Notes: generated by a model not told the origin, from the letters alone. Numbered from the stretch's first letter, positions 24,546-34,255 are shown. The stretch: 64,000 nucleotides of DNA from Lentzea kentuckyensis (GCF_002150765.1 NZ_MUYM01000081.1:1-64000); one strand, 5' to 3'. Program-made: numbers and translations.

Positions 24546-26410
24546 GCCGCGAATCCGCCGAGCTGGCCGGTCCTCAACCCTGCTCCGACAGCGAGCCCGT
24601 CCGAACCGAGCTCGACCTGCCCGTCGCGCACAGCCTGAACGTGGCTGCAGATCATCTTCCAATCGGGTCGTTTCCGCACATCGACGGTACGGGCCAGGAT
24701 CGGGGCAAGGTGGCGGTGGATCACCAGAACGCGACCGCGGCGCACGCGACGAACGTCGCCTGGCCGGTAGGTGGGCACCGTCTCCAGCCCGACCGAGGTG
24801 CGGGCATGGCCAAGAAGGCCGTCGCTTTGCTGCTGGTACCGACGACGATCGTGATGCCCCGTCAGCAAGGAAACCCACTCCAAGGTGGTCCGGTCCTTGA
24901 TCCCGCCCCAGACCGACAAGGTCGTGGTGTTGTCCAACAGCTGACGGGTTCGCTGGGTACCGAACGCATCTTCCAGTGCTGCCACGGTTTGAGCGCCCCA
25001 GTGGATGAGCACGCCACGGCCGGCGGAATCGGAGATGATGTCCGGGACCTGCGGTACGGGAGTCGCGTTCGTGATCTCGTCGAGGATCGCGGAGGCAGGT
25101 GGGTCGAGGCGGCGGTTCGGAGAGTGCAGCGCCATTTCCTGCGCAGTCGTCAGCCAATGCTCAACAAGCGCAGTAAGAATCGGCGCGGCCTGCGCGGACT
25201 GGTGCTGGCCGGCGATCAGGTACAGCGAGCCTTGCTGTGCCAGGAACTCCCGCACATCGAAGTCCTGGCCGGGAGCAGGAGTGCACAGCTCTCGAATCTG
25301 CGGGGCCATGAAAGGCTCGATCACCCGCCGCACGCTCAGCCACACCGCGTCTGATGTCTCGGCGACCAAGCCGATCTCCGAGCGCAGGTTCCGGGCGTAC
25401 TCGTGCAGGCCGGCCTGCTGCAGCAGCCGGACCGGTTCCTGGTCGACCGGCTTGCTGATCGCCCACCGCACCAAGTCGTCGACGCCGCGGCCGTGCGTCG
25501 CAGCAGCCAGGAAGTAGGCCTGCAGCACCACTTTCGCTCTGTCGCGGAAGACCTTGTCGTTGCCGCCCAGCCCGGTCAGGCCTACAGAGGCGGCCTCGAC
25601 CATCGTGTGCGAACGGCGGTACGCCACGGTCGTGTCGTCGCATCCCTGCATCGGCCACCAGTGCACTCGAGCCGGCCAGGAAACCGTGCCGGTCAGGTCG
25701 ATCAACTTCACCGGCGCAGCAGGACGGCGGCCGACGCGGAGCAGAGCGGTGAACTCCAACAAATCGGGCTTCGTAGTCGAGCACAGCAACGCACCGGGCG
25801 CCGCGATCACCTTGTGCACCAGGTCCTGACGGCTCTTGCCGGACTGGGTCGGGGCAAGAGTGCCGGTGGGATTCTCGAGCGGTGTGCACATCGGCTCATG
25901 CCACTGCGTGAGATGCAACGGCACCGCTACTTCCTCCAGCGGTGCCTGCCGTACCTGCGCACGAGAGAGGCTCGGCCGGGTCCATGCAGCGGTGCGACGG
26001 CCTGCAGCCAACGACAGTTCTTCCCTGACATCCTCGCGTTTCGCGTGTCCTGCTGCAGTTGGGCCGAACCGCCGCCAGGCGGACAACACCGCGGCCAGCA
26101 TCAGTCCGCTGAGGACGACCAGCAGCATGCTCGTGACGGTCCAGTACAAACCGGTGTGCGAAGAAAGGGTGCTGGACCACGGCTCGCCCAGGCCGATGGC
26201 AGGTTGTCCCGGCTGCGCGACGATGCCGAGCGCCTGGGTCAACCAGGTGTCGAAGCCGGGTAGCTTCCAGGGCCCGCCGAGCAACACGGTGCTCAGCGCG
26301 ACGCCGAGCATCAGCACGCTGGCGACAGCAGCGAGTGTGCTGAGCGCGGCGACGATCAGGCCAATCAATGCCAGGTCACGGTCGCCAGTGGGCGACACCG
26401 CGGTCCTCAT
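24542..26410 (-). CDS. VirD4/TraG-type coupling ATPase
   Basis: This 622-residue protein is the type IV coupling protein that links the relaxase-DNA complex to the secretion channel. Two N-terminal membrane segments (residues about 15-45 and 88-110) are followed by the ATPase domain with Walker A PTQSGKS (Lys192) and Walker B AILDE (Asp444, Glu445). The GQHQSAQ motif before Walker B and HWGAQT after it match the TraG/TcpA arginine-finger region. It overlaps the gene on each side by four bases, so it is made as part of one transfer operon. Confidence 0.9.
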   Translation of the reverse strand: MRTAVSPTGDRDLALIGLIVAALSTLAAVASVLMLGVALSTVLLGGPWKLPGFDTWLTQALGIVAQPGQPAIGLGEPWSSTLSSHTGLYWTVTSMLLVVLSGLMLAAVLSAWRRFGPTAAGHAKREDVREELSLAAGRRTAAWTRPSLSRAQVRQAPLEEVAVPLHLTQWHEPMCTPLENPTGTLAPTQSGKSRQDLVHKVIAAPGALLCSTTKPDLLEFTALLRVGRRPAAPVKLIDLTGTVSWPARVHWWPMQGCDDTTVAYRRSHTMVEAASVGLTGLGGNDKVFRDRAKVVLQAYFLAAATHGRGVDDLVRWAISKPVDQEPVRLLQQAGLHEYARNLRSEIGLVAETSDAVWLSVRRVIEPFMAPQIRELCTPAPGQDFDVREFLAQQGSLYLIAGQHQSAQAAPILTALVEHWLTTAQEMALHSPNRRLDPPASAILDEITNATPVPQVPDIISDSAGRGVLIHWGAQTVAALEDAFGTQRTRQLLDNTTTLSVWGGIKDRTTLEWVSLLTGHHDRRRYQQQSDGLLGHARTSVGLETVPTYRPGDVRRVRRGRVLVIHRHLAPILARTVDVRKRPDWKMICSHVQAVRDGQVELGSDGLAVGAGLRTGQLGGFAA

Positions 26411-27537
26411 GATCGCGGGTCCCCGCCGGGTTGTCCGCCAACAACCCGGCGGATAGCAACAACTTTTGATTCCCAGGACTCAAGCTTGGTCAGGATGACG
26501 CCGTGGTCTGTGTCGTAGGCATCGACAACGTAGCCGTGGCCGATGTACATGCCGACATGGCCGGGGCGCACCGCGGTGCCGTCGGAGCCGGGGATGAACA
26601 ACATGTCGCCCGCCTGCACCTTGGCAAGCGAGCCAACCGCGACACCGTCGTACATCTGGGTGTAGGTCGTTCGGGAGATCTTGACACCGGCATGCGCCCA
26701 GGCCGCCATCATCAGCCCCGAGCAGTCGAAGGAGTCTGGACCGGTGGCGCCCCATACGTATGGGCGGCCAAGCTTGGCCAGCACGTAGGTCACGGCGGCT
26801 CGTTGCTGCGGCTGGGTCGGCAGAGCGAAGTCTGCAGGGAGCTTCTTAGGGTCGACCTCGCCGAGTTCGCCACTGCCCTTGTCCGGGCAACCGCTGAAAG
26901 CGAGGTCGACCGGCAACACAACATCAGCACCCGACGAGGGCACGGGGTTGTCCGGACCGCTCCAGTACTTCGCGGTGAGCGCGGCAGCCTCCGGTTCGCG
27001 CGGTCCGTATCGCTCTGGGAATTCGGAGCGCTGCACGGCCTGCTCAGCCTCACCGGGTGGTTTGGTGTGCCAGCCTGCCACCGCGAGCAACGCGTCGTAG
27101 AACTTGCCGGCCGCATAAACCGGGTCGAGCAGCTGCGCCGGGCTGCCCCAGCCCATGCTGGGGCGCTGTTGGAACAATCCGAGGCTGTCGCGGTCGCCGT
27201 GAGCGACGTTGCGCAGTTCGGACTCGACCATAGCGGTGGCCAAGGCCAGAACTGCCGCGCGCTTGGGCAGCTTTCGGCCGACGGCGACGGCCACGATGAT
27301 CTGCGCGTTGGTCAACTGCTCCGCGGTGAACGGGTGGTCACCGACCTGCTGGGTTACGCCGCCAGGCCCGTACCCGGCGGACAGGCCGGATGGTGAGCAC
27401 GAGGCGGCCGCAGCGAATACGCTGGTCATCGAGAGCAGGACGGCGCCCACAAGGAGCGCCGGGATCACGACTACTACATAGACGGCAGCAACGACCCCAC
27501 CGACCACCGGTGCTGAGAACGCTCGGGGCGCTGCCAC
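26407..27537 (-). CDS. Bifunctional cell-wall hydrolase (transglycosylase-like plus NlpC/P60)
   Basis: This 376-residue VirB1-like protein opens peptidoglycan for the transfer channel. A signal anchor covers residues 11-36. Residues 75-160 resemble a lytic transglycosylase domain (MVESELRN with Glu105, then DSLGLFQQRPSMGWGS). The C-terminal NlpC/P60 endopeptidase has the nucleophile in DCSG (Cys272) and PGHVGMYIG (His327); the third catalytic position seems to be Asp rather than the usual His or Asn. It starts with GTG and overlaps the coupling protein gene by four bases. Confidence 0.9.
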   Translation of the reverse strand: MAAPRAFSAPVVGGVVAAVYVVVVIPALLVGAVLLSMTSVFAAAASCSPSGLSAGYGPGGVTQQVGDHPFTAEQLTNAQIIVAVAVGRKLPKRAAVLALATAMVESELRNVAHGDRDSLGLFQQRPSMGWGSPAQLLDPVYAAGKFYDALLAVAGWHTKPPGEAEQAVQRSEFPERYGPREPEAAALTAKYWSGPDNPVPSSGADVVLPVDLAFSGCPDKGSGELGEVDPKKLPADFALPTQPQQRAAVTYVLAKLGRPYVWGATGPDSFDCSGLMMAAWAHAGVKISRTTYTQMYDGVAVGSLAKVQAGDMLFIPGSDGTAVRPGHVGMYIGHGYVVDAYDTDHGVILTKLESWESKVVAIRRVVGGQPGGDPRS

Positions 27538-27543
27538 GGTGAC

Positions 27544-29043
27544 CTACCCGGCCTGACGCAGCTGTGCGTTTGTGTCGAAGACCCGCCGCTCCGCGCCCGA
27601 CAACACCGTCTGGACCTTGTAACCGGGCGCGTTCTCCACCTTCCACAGCGCGCGGCCCTGGCGATCCATCGCCCAACCCGTGATGACCTCTTGCTCGCGT
27701 TCCGACAGCCCCAAGGCTTCGGCGAGCTCATCGGCGACTCGTGTGGACTGACCTAGCAGCACGCGAGTAGAGCACAGGGCGAGAAGGTCTCGGGCTATGG
27801 CAACTTCCTGCGAGCCTGCCGCGCCGACCGACATAAGGTCACTCGGCTTGTGTGCGATCAGGACCTGGATGCTCTTCTCGATGCGGGACAGCCGCAGTTC
27901 TGAGTCGGCGGCCTGCACGGCGCGCAGCCCGAGCCGCATCTGCCGCCACATCTCGTCGCGCACCACGATGCGGATGTCGCCGTCGGCCTGCAGATCCGTC
28001 GCCATGCTCGACCACGACCCGAGGCAGGTCAGAGCGACTGCGATCGCTTGGTCGCCACGGGAGCGCAACAACGACAGGTCCATTGACTGCACTGGCGCGT
28101 CCCAGTCGAGCCGGATGTTGGTTTCCTCATCGAACAGGCCGGCCAGCGGGCCGGAGATGAGATTGCCCAGCGCGTCAGTCATCGGCCGGAGCGCGTCGAG
28201 GAACTGACGGCGGTCAGCGAACCGGGTGGTCTCACACAGCACGTTGTCCGGGTCTGCCAGCACCCGCTGCACGTCGGGGATGGTGATCGGCCGCAGCTCG
28301 GTGTAGCCGTCCCCGATACCCACCAGTCCCCGCAGGACCGCTGAAAGCACAGCCTCGTCGGTCACGGTGGGCTCGTAGCCCTGCGCATCGGCCAGCGCCA
28401 CCAACAGCTTGACCCAGCGGCCGAGGACACCGGCTAGTTCTTCGCGTTGACGGGAAACCGACCAACTGTTCCAACGGCTGCGCAATGGCCCAAGGTCCAG
28501 CGCGTTGAGTCGAGCAGGGCTCCCTCGACCGAGCGCGATCGGCGTGTTGCCCATTGCACGGACCAGCGGGCTGTACTCCCCCTTGACGTCTCCGGCGATC
28601 AAGCTGCGGAACCCGAACATCATCATCCGCAGCAGGAACGCCGCGATCGTGCTCGACTTACCGCGACCGGGTTCACCGAACACGATGAGGTTCGGGTTGG
28701 TCGACAGTCCACGTAGGACCCATTCGACGGGGTGGACGTAGAACGCACCGCCCGACAACGTGTCGTATCCCATCCGCGCCCCCACCGCAGGCACACCCGC
28801 GGCGGCCAGCAGAGGGAACAAGCCACCGATTTCGCTGGTGGCAGCCTGGTAGACCGCAAGTGGCGCCTCGACAGGCGACCAACCTTCACCTGGGCGCGCC
28901 CGACCTCGCCGCGGTGCGATCGGCCGGTTGACCCGATCTCGGGCTGTCCTCGGCTGCTGTGGCGCACGTGTCGTATCCGGCAGCGCACCGAAAGTACCGA
29001 GCAGCTGAGCCACGCTGCGCTCACCAGCACGTCTACGGCTCAC
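27544..29043 (-). CDS. VirB4-like transfer ATPase
   Basis: This 499-residue ATPase probably powers assembly of the secretion channel. The P-loop is GEPGRGKSS (Lys129), just after NLIVFG, and Walker B is RIVVRDEMW. The IAHKPSD stretch is typical of the VirB4/TraC C-terminal domain. The first 50 residues are basic and Pro-rich. The protein is shorter than classic VirB4 (about 800 residues) because the N-terminal half appears to be carried by the separate PrgI/SCO6880 protein, whose gene it overlaps (GTGA). Confidence 0.85.
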   Translation of the reverse strand: MSRRRAGERSVAQLLGTFGALPDTTRAPQQPRTARDRVNRPIAPRRGRARPGEGWSPVEAPLAVYQAATSEIGGLFPLLAAAGVPAVGARMGYDTLSGGAFYVHPVEWVLRGLSTNPNLIVFGEPGRGKSSTIAAFLLRMMMFGFRSLIAGDVKGEYSPLVRAMGNTPIALGRGSPARLNALDLGPLRSRWNSWSVSRQREELAGVLGRWVKLLVALADAQGYEPTVTDEAVLSAVLRGLVGIGDGYTELRPITIPDVQRVLADPDNVLCETTRFADRRQFLDALRPMTDALGNLISGPLAGLFDEETNIRLDWDAPVQSMDLSLLRSRGDQAIAVALTCLGSWSSMATDLQADGDIRIVVRDEMWRQMRLGLRAVQAADSELRLSRIEKSIQVLIAHKPSDLMSVGAAGSQEVAIARDLLALCSTRVLLGQSTRVADELAEALGLSEREQEVITGWAMDRQGRALWKVENAPGYKVQTVLSGAERRVFDTNAQLRQAG

Positions 29044-30545
29044 AACAGACCTCCTCGCTGCCGCGGCAACCCGATCCCGACCGGGAGCACGGCTGCAACG
29101 AATGCGGAGTCCTGCGCCAGTTCCAACCTGAGCAACCGGAATCGACCGCTCGCGTCGTTCTCCAACCGCGCAGCGTGGTCCTCGACGTTCCAGCTGCTCG
29201 GCACGGTGACTGACGCCGCCAGGGCAAACCGCACAACCGAGTGACCAGCAGCGACAGCACGCTCCTGCACGAGGGCACCGCGAGCATCGCGCTCCTCCAT
29301 GGCGGAGGCGTTGAAACCCTTGCGCCGCTTCATATCTGTCATCACGTTCGTGCGAAACCTGTTGCCGCGAACGGCCCGCTGCGCACGGCGCGCATCAAGA
29401 ACCTCATAGTGAATGGCCAAGGTTCGCCGCTCCCCTGCCGTACGAACAGCGAGCAACGGACCGAGGCTGCCGAACACGGTGCCCGCTTCAGGCATCAACG
29501 CGGTGTAGGCGACGGTGGTGAAGCCGTCGTGGGTGTAGGAACGTGCGGATGGAACAGGTGTGGCGGTCGGCCCGGCCGCCGCCTTCTCCAACCCCCGACC
29601 GCGGGTGCCACGTTCGTTTGCCGCGGCCAGCAACGCCCGTGCGGCTGGGTTGAACCCGGTACGAAGGGCTTCGGCCATGCCCGGCCCGTCCAGCCATTGG
29701 ACAGTGCGAGCTCCGAGTGCCTTGAGCGGGTCCTCCAGACCGTCCAGTACCCGATAGAGCGCCTGCGCGCGACCTGCGACACCGCCGCCGGCGGCAGCGG
29801 CCGGCTTGCGGAGCTTGTCCTCCGAGCCGGACACCACGACGAACAGCTCGTGCCTGACCGAGACGTTGCCGATGATGTGGTCCAACTCGGCGTTGGCCTG
29901 ACGGGCCAGCGCAGGCGCGTCGCGGATCTCATGATCGCCGCGCCACACCTCGTACTCAGTTCCGTCGTCCGGCACGGTGCGGACCAGCAGGCTCAACCGA
30001 TCTACGACATCGCGGTGGCCCAGCGACAGCAGCAGGGTGCCAAGCCGATTTGCCAGCCGCTCACACTGCTCATCGGACAACATTCCGACACCGGAGTGGG
30101 TCAGCCTGGCGGCCGCACCCCACCGGCCCTCAACAGTGTCGTGTATCAAACAGACACGACCGACGTCCCGAAACTGCGGGCCGTCCGGAAAGCTCACGCG
30201 CTGGAGCGCACCTGGCAGGTCAGGCTCATTCGGGTCGACTGGCATACCGGCGGCGGCCTTCGACTGCCAGCGCGACCAGCCGGTGATGATGCCGACCTCG
30301 AAGAGCACAAGGTGCGCCAGCCAACGCATCGCGGGACGGCCACGCACCGGAACCACCACGAGCGCGGCGATCGTTCCGCAGACCAACAAGAGAATCCCCG
30401 CGTCTGCAAACCGACCAGCGCTGATCGCCCACAACACCGGCGCCCCCAGTGCGATGCAGACAAGTGCCTGCAGTGGGGTCAGGCCCATGATCCAACCGGC
30501 GTGCTCACGACGGTCAAGTCCTCTGTAGATCCGGGGCGTGGTCAT
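29040..30545 (-). CDS. SCO6880/PrgI-family transfer protein
   Basis: This 501-residue protein begins with a PrgI-like module (YRGLDRRE, then two membrane helices at about residues 24-65) and continues as a large cytoplasmic domain resembling the N-terminal half of VirB4. Proteins of this SCO6880 type accompany the VirB4-like ATPase in actinobacterial type IV secretion loci. The gene overlaps both neighbours by four bases (ATGA and GTGA). No nucleotide-binding motif is visible, in keeping with a structural role at the inner membrane. Confidence 0.85.
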   Translation of the reverse strand: MTTPRIYRGLDRREHAGWIMGLTPLQALVCIALGAPVLWAISAGRFADAGILLLVCGTIAALVVVPVRGRPAMRWLAHLVLFEVGIITGWSRWQSKAAAGMPVDPNEPDLPGALQRVSFPDGPQFRDVGRVCLIHDTVEGRWGAAARLTHSGVGMLSDEQCERLANRLGTLLLSLGHRDVVDRLSLLVRTVPDDGTEYEVWRGDHEIRDAPALARQANAELDHIIGNVSVRHELFVVVSGSEDKLRKPAAAAGGGVAGRAQALYRVLDGLEDPLKALGARTVQWLDGPGMAEALRTGFNPAARALLAAANERGTRGRGLEKAAAGPTATPVPSARSYTHDGFTTVAYTALMPEAGTVFGSLGPLLAVRTAGERRTLAIHYEVLDARRAQRAVRGNRFRTNVMTDMKRRKGFNASAMEERDARGALVQERAVAAGHSVVRFALAASVTVPSSWNVEDHAARLENDASGRFRLLRLELAQDSAFVAAVLPVGIGLPRQRGGLL

Positions 30546-31825
30546 ACGATCACCGCCGCTTCCTCAGCTCCTGCAGCAGCTTCGCCGCCGCCTTTGCCTT
30601 CGGCTCCGTAGTCACCCGAAGGGCCGGTGTTGGGGCTCGACGAGACGACCGATCCGGTATTGGCGGCAGGTGGCACGGACTCGTGGTCATCGTCGGGATT
30701 CGGCTCGTCCGATCCGGCGCCGCTCGAGTCGTCACCGGACGTGGCGCTCTTGTTGTCCTGGTTAGAGTTCTGCGAGGCAGAATGGCTGCTTGACGACTGT
30801 CCGACGCCAGTCTCGTCCATCTCGTGCTCGGCGTACTCAGCGGCGGCTTCGTCGAACCGGCCGGTGTTTGCATCTTCCTGGGAACCGCCGCCGCCCCCTC
30901 CGCCGCGTGCACCGGACGCTGCCAGAGCTGCCGGATTGTTCTCGCCGTAGGAGTCGACACCTGCTCCGGACAGGGCATCACGGAACGCAGCACCGGCATC
31001 GCTGTTGGGGTCCACGAAGGCGAACAGCCGGAACAGGACGAACGGGCAGCACAACGAGATGATCAGCACTCCAACACCCGCGAGCAGACCGGACAACCCC
31101 TTCGATCCACCGGAGATCGCGATTCCCAGCACCAGAGTCATCGCCAGCATGGCCTTCATCGCGACGCACACCATCAGCCACCGGCACGTCCGCCAGAACC
31201 ACGAGGCGGTGATGCCGGACAGCAGCCCAGCCGCCGAGACCGGCACGGTCGCGACCATGACGTAAACAGCCGCTTCGCGGAAGAGCATCTCCAGCACGTA
31301 GCCGATTCCGGCCGGGATCACTCCGATCAAAGCTGCGATGCCGAGCACGGTGGCGTTCACCCCGTCGCCGGCCGCGTCGAGGAACCCGGTCGCGTTGAGT
31401 GCGTCGGTGAAGTTCTCCGCCCGTAGTCCGTACTTCAGGATCCCGGAGGTGAGCCCGTCGACCCCGGCCAAGAACGCCGCGACGATTCCAACGGTCAGGG
31501 CGAGCGCAACGCCGTACTGCACGGGTCCTCCCACCAGCCGTAGAAAACCCCGGCCGCCCCGCAACGTCGTGGCGATCAGTTGCCAGAAGAACAAACCGAG
31601 CGCGAGGACACCGCTGATCCACAGCATCATCGGCCACAAGATCGAAACCGGTCCGCTACGCGTGTCCACCGTGAACACCGAGAACTTGTCCGCCAGGCCG
31701 AACGCCGCCTGCAGGACGAACAGGGATGCCCGCCACAGAGCCAGCATCGCGGCCTCGAACCCGGTGACGATCATGTCCCGGACCGGTCCGCCGAGCGCGT
31801 TGCCGATGTCGTCGAAGGGCCACAT
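30542..31825 (-). CDS. VirB6/TrbL-like multi-spanning membrane protein
   Basis: This 427-residue protein has about seven membrane segments in residues 20-280 and an acidic, Ser/Gly/Asn-rich disordered tail of about 130 residues. The topology and the position between the PrgI-like and VirB8-like genes match VirB6/TrbL/TcpH, the polytopic channel component. A Gly-only run and repeated Ser-Asn stretches make the tail low in complexity. It overlaps the PrgI-like gene start (ATGA) and follows the VirB8-like gene by two bases. Confidence 0.82.
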   Translation of the reverse strand: MWPFDDIGNALGGPVRDMIVTGFEAAMLALWRASLFVLQAAFGLADKFSVFTVDTRSGPVSILWPMMLWISGVLALGLFFWQLIATTLRGGRGFLRLVGGPVQYGVALALTVGIVAAFLAGVDGLTSGILKYGLRAENFTDALNATGFLDAAGDGVNATVLGIAALIGVIPAGIGYVLEMLFREAAVYVMVATVPVSAAGLLSGITASWFWRTCRWLMVCVAMKAMLAMTLVLGIAISGGSKGLSGLLAGVGVLIISLCCPFVLFRLFAFVDPNSDAGAAFRDALSGAGVDSYGENNPAALAASGARGGGGGGGSQEDANTGRFDEAAAEYAEHEMDETGVGQSSSSHSASQNSNQDNKSATSGDDSSGAGSDEPNPDDDHESVPPAANTGSVVSSSPNTGPSGDYGAEGKGGGEAAAGAEEAAVIV

Positions 31826-31827
31826 CT

Positions 31828-32640
31828 CTAACTCAGCTCCCGATAGCCGGCCTTCACCATGTCCGCGCTACCGGGCCAAGCGCAGGGAGCCGCCGCTGCC
31901 AGCGCGCCGGCAGCGATGCGCCACCCGGTGCCGGACCAGCGCATTGCCTGGCAGTCGCCGACTCCCGCCGCCACGGCTTCGCCGTTGAACCCGACCGAGA
32001 ATTGCCCCAGCACACACACCACCACGTAGTGGCTGGCCGTGACCGCGCCTTTCACCTGGCCATGGGTGACGAGGTAGCTCGCGGTTAGACCAGTGACCGA
32101 GCCTGCCGCGGGCAGTTGCGCACGCGCCCGCATGGAACGCAGCAATGACGTCAGCCCTGTCGAGCCGGGGTCCGGCGCACCGGGTTCGGAGAGCTCGCGA
32201 TAACCAAGGGCGTAAACCTGCGGGTCGGCGGAGGCCAGCGCTGTCTCGTTGAGCGCCTTCAGCTGTCCGAGCGCACCTTCCGGCGTCTCGGGGAATCCGC
32301 CGGGTATCCAACGGCCGTTGGTGATCGTCGGCGCTGCGACAGCAATGGCGGGTCCGGCAGAACCTGTCGTCATGGTCTGCGGCTGCGCCGCCTGGGCAGG
32401 CAGCTGCAACATGGGTGCTGCCGCCAGCACGTTCTCGTCCTGGGCCGCAGTGCCATTGCTCGTCACGGTCTCCGAAGTCGATGTCGGAGAGCTCGTAGAT
32501 GCGCTGTGCGGGTCCGTGGCGTGGTGCGCGACCACGACCGCCGCAACGGCACCCAGCAGCACGACTGCGACAATTGCGATGCTGCCCAACCTGAGCCCAG
32601 CTCGTGCGCGGCGGCCTGTGCCCGGCGGCTTCGCGGCCAT
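31828..32640 (-). CDS. VirB8/TcpC-like bitopic transfer protein
   Basis: This is a 270-residue protein with one membrane helix (residues about 18-40) after a basic N terminus, a Ser/Thr-rich linker, and a C-terminal extracellular domain (YRELSEPGAPDPG, VVVCVLGQFSVG, GDCQAMRWSGTGW) that repeats a pattern common in actinobacterial transfer loci. VirB8 and TcpC have the same layout with an NTF2-like outer domain. Start ATG 32640 overlaps the preceding stop by one base (TGATG); the longer frame is a shadow. The VirB8 equivalence is inferred from topology and order. Confidence 0.72.
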   Translation of the reverse strand: MAAKPPGTGRRARAGLRLGSIAIVAVVLLGAVAAVVVAHHATDPHSASTSSPTSTSETVTSNGTAAQDENVLAAAPMLQLPAQAAQPQTMTTGSAGPAIAVAAPTITNGRWIPGGFPETPEGALGQLKALNETALASADPQVYALGYRELSEPGAPDPGSTGLTSLLRSMRARAQLPAAGSVTGLTASYLVTHGQVKGAVTASHYVVVCVLGQFSVGFNGEAVAAGVGDCQAMRWSGTGWRIAAGALAAAAPCAWPGSADMVKAGYRELS

Positions 32641-32927
32641 CACTTGACGCTCGCGAAGTGGTCGATGATCTGCCAACCGATCCCGTAGAGCAGCCCACCG
32701 GCGATGGCGCACAACATCATCACCAGGCCGATCCGGCCAGCTCGGTGGTGATCCACCCAGCGACCGCCCGCCCACACGATCAGGCCGGCGAAGAACCCCA
32801 GCACCAGAGCCATGCCGGCGCCCCACTTCGCATTGCCGACCACCTCGACGATCACCTCGCTGCCAGGCGGGGCGACCGGTGTCGGGTTCGGGATGTCGGC
32901 CAACACCGCCGTGACGTACGTGATCAT
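32640..32927 (-). CDS. Small two-helix membrane protein, pilin candidate
   Basis: This is a 95-residue protein. The start ATG 32927 overlaps the stop of the upstream ParA-like gene (ATGA), which decides it over the longer frame. A short N-terminal segment ends in PPGSEVIVEVVG; two hydrophobic helices follow (about residues 35-55 and 66-85) separated by a short basic loop. Size and topology fit VirB2/TrbC-type pilins or the small DUF6112-like proteins of transfer operons. No cleavage site is certain. Confidence 0.68.
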   Translation of the reverse strand: MITYVTAVLADIPNPTPVAPPGSEVIVEVVGNAKWGAGMALVLGFFAGLIVWAGGRWVDHHRAGRIGLVMMLCAIAGGLLYGIGWQIIDHFASVK

Positions 32928-34255
32928 GGCCGTCCCTTCATGCCCTGCCACCCACGAGCGGCCTGCGGGAGAAGTCCCCATCGGCTGAGCAACGGTGTGA
33001 TCGCCTGCCGCAACCGAAGAGGTGTGACCGCCGCGGTAACACCTGACGCGGCGAGTTCGGGGTCATGCGACACGAACACCGCGCTTTCGAGCAACGCACA
33101 CACCCGACGCCCCGCAGCTCCAGCGACACCCGCGGGCCAGCGTTTGGCGCCCATCACGACCAGCTGGACAGGCGGGCTGACCACGCCGGTGACCACCCAA
33201 CGCTCGAGGCGAGCAAGCACCTGCTCGGCGTGCAACAGCGAAGGACGACTCGGTCGCACCACCAGCACCGGCAACGGCGCGGGAGTGCCTCGACGCAACC
33301 AGGCCCCAGCGCCGAGCAGCGGGTGCGCCGCCACCCGCCAAGGATCGTGACCGAGGTCGACGACGGTGATCTCCGGGCGCGGGCCCTGCGGAAGCCAGAA
33401 CCGCGGAGGCGGCACCATGCCCGGAGCAATGACCGGCAGAGTCGTTTCCAGGCGTGCCACCAGCGCATGCGCGCGCCAGGAGAAGCGAATGTGGACTTGT
33501 GGGTGCGGCTTGGTCAACCACGGGCCGTCCGAGCGCGCGGCGATGGCCAATCCCGACCGCGGCGGGTCAGCCGGATCGATCAGAAGCACGTTCCGATGTG
33601 CGAGCTGCAGCGCATCGGCCATCAAGGCGGTGAACACCGACGCGCCGGCGCCTGGCGATCCGGCCAACACCGGAATCACCAAGCCAAACCCGTTCCAGTC
33701 GACCGGGGCAGCCGCACCTGGCTGCAAGCCCTGACGTTGGATCACGGCGGCAGCGGCTGCCACATCGGCTGCCGCGGCGTGTGCCGCTTCGCCGAATGCA
33801 GGGCGACGAACGCCGTCTGCGGCTTTGATGGCGGCCGCGAGCATGCCCGCATCGACTGCCGCGTCGACATCGGCGGCCTGCAGTCCCCGCCACGCTCGCC
33901 GGGCGACCAGCGCGAGCTCGTTCTCGAGGACCTGGACGCCCTCGGGTTCGCTCGGCGTGCAGGCCGTCCCGACGAGTGGCATCGGCGATTTCCTTGGGGG
34001 CGCAATGGAACTCGCCGGTGTCGAGGAGCCGCTGGCGGCCGGGTTGGTTTCGGTACCTGCTGGCGGAGCACACCGCTGTGGGCGAAACGATCCTGCCGCG
34101 AACGGTTTCGACCCCGCGAAACCCGACGGTGGATTCTGCCCTGCCGCACCGGCCCATGACTCGGCACCGACGCAACCAGACGCTGGATCACGTAGCGCGC
34201 TCGCAGAGCCGCCCAAAGCGTTACACGCCGACAACTCTCGACCCACAACAACCAT
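32924..34255 (-). CDS. ParA/MinD-like protein heading the transfer operon
   Basis: This is a 443-residue protein. Start ATG 34255 follows a strong aaggggggaa sequence. The first 180 residues are low in complexity and helical. The C-terminal 260 residues form a MinD/ParA-like fold: LVIPVLAGSPGAGAS (199-206) stands where the P-loop should be and VLLIDPADPPRSG (Asp228) is the Walker A' strand. The invariant P-loop lysine is replaced by Ala205, so ATP binding may be lost. Similar proteins start transfer operons on actinobacterial elements; a polar-localising role as in MinD is a guess. Confidence 0.72.
   Translation of the reverse strand: MVVVGRELSACNALGGSASALRDPASGCVGAESWAGAAGQNPPSGFAGSKPFAAGSFRPQRCAPPAGTETNPAASGSSTPASSIAPPRKSPMPLVGTACTPSEPEGVQVLENELALVARRAWRGLQAADVDAAVDAGMLAAAIKAADGVRRPAFGEAAHAAAADVAAAAAVIQRQGLQPGAAAPVDWNGFGLVIPVLAGSPGAGASVFTALMADALQLAHRNVLLIDPADPPRSGLAIAARSDGPWLTKPHPQVHIRFSWRAHALVARLETTLPVIAPGMVPPPRFWLPQGPRPEITVVDLGHDPWRVAAHPLLGAGAWLRRGTPAPLPVLVVRPSRPSLLHAEQVLARLERWVVTGVVSPPVQLVVMGAKRWPAGVAGAAGRRVCALLESAVFVSHDPELAASGVTAAVTPLRLRQAITPLLSRWGLLPQAARGWQGMKGRP

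Noticed and set aside
24546-25157. N-terminal extension of the DUF4913 frame
   Set aside because: The extension is Arg/Pro-rich shadow sequence opposite the reading frame of the coupling protein; the ATGA overlap fixes the start at 24545.
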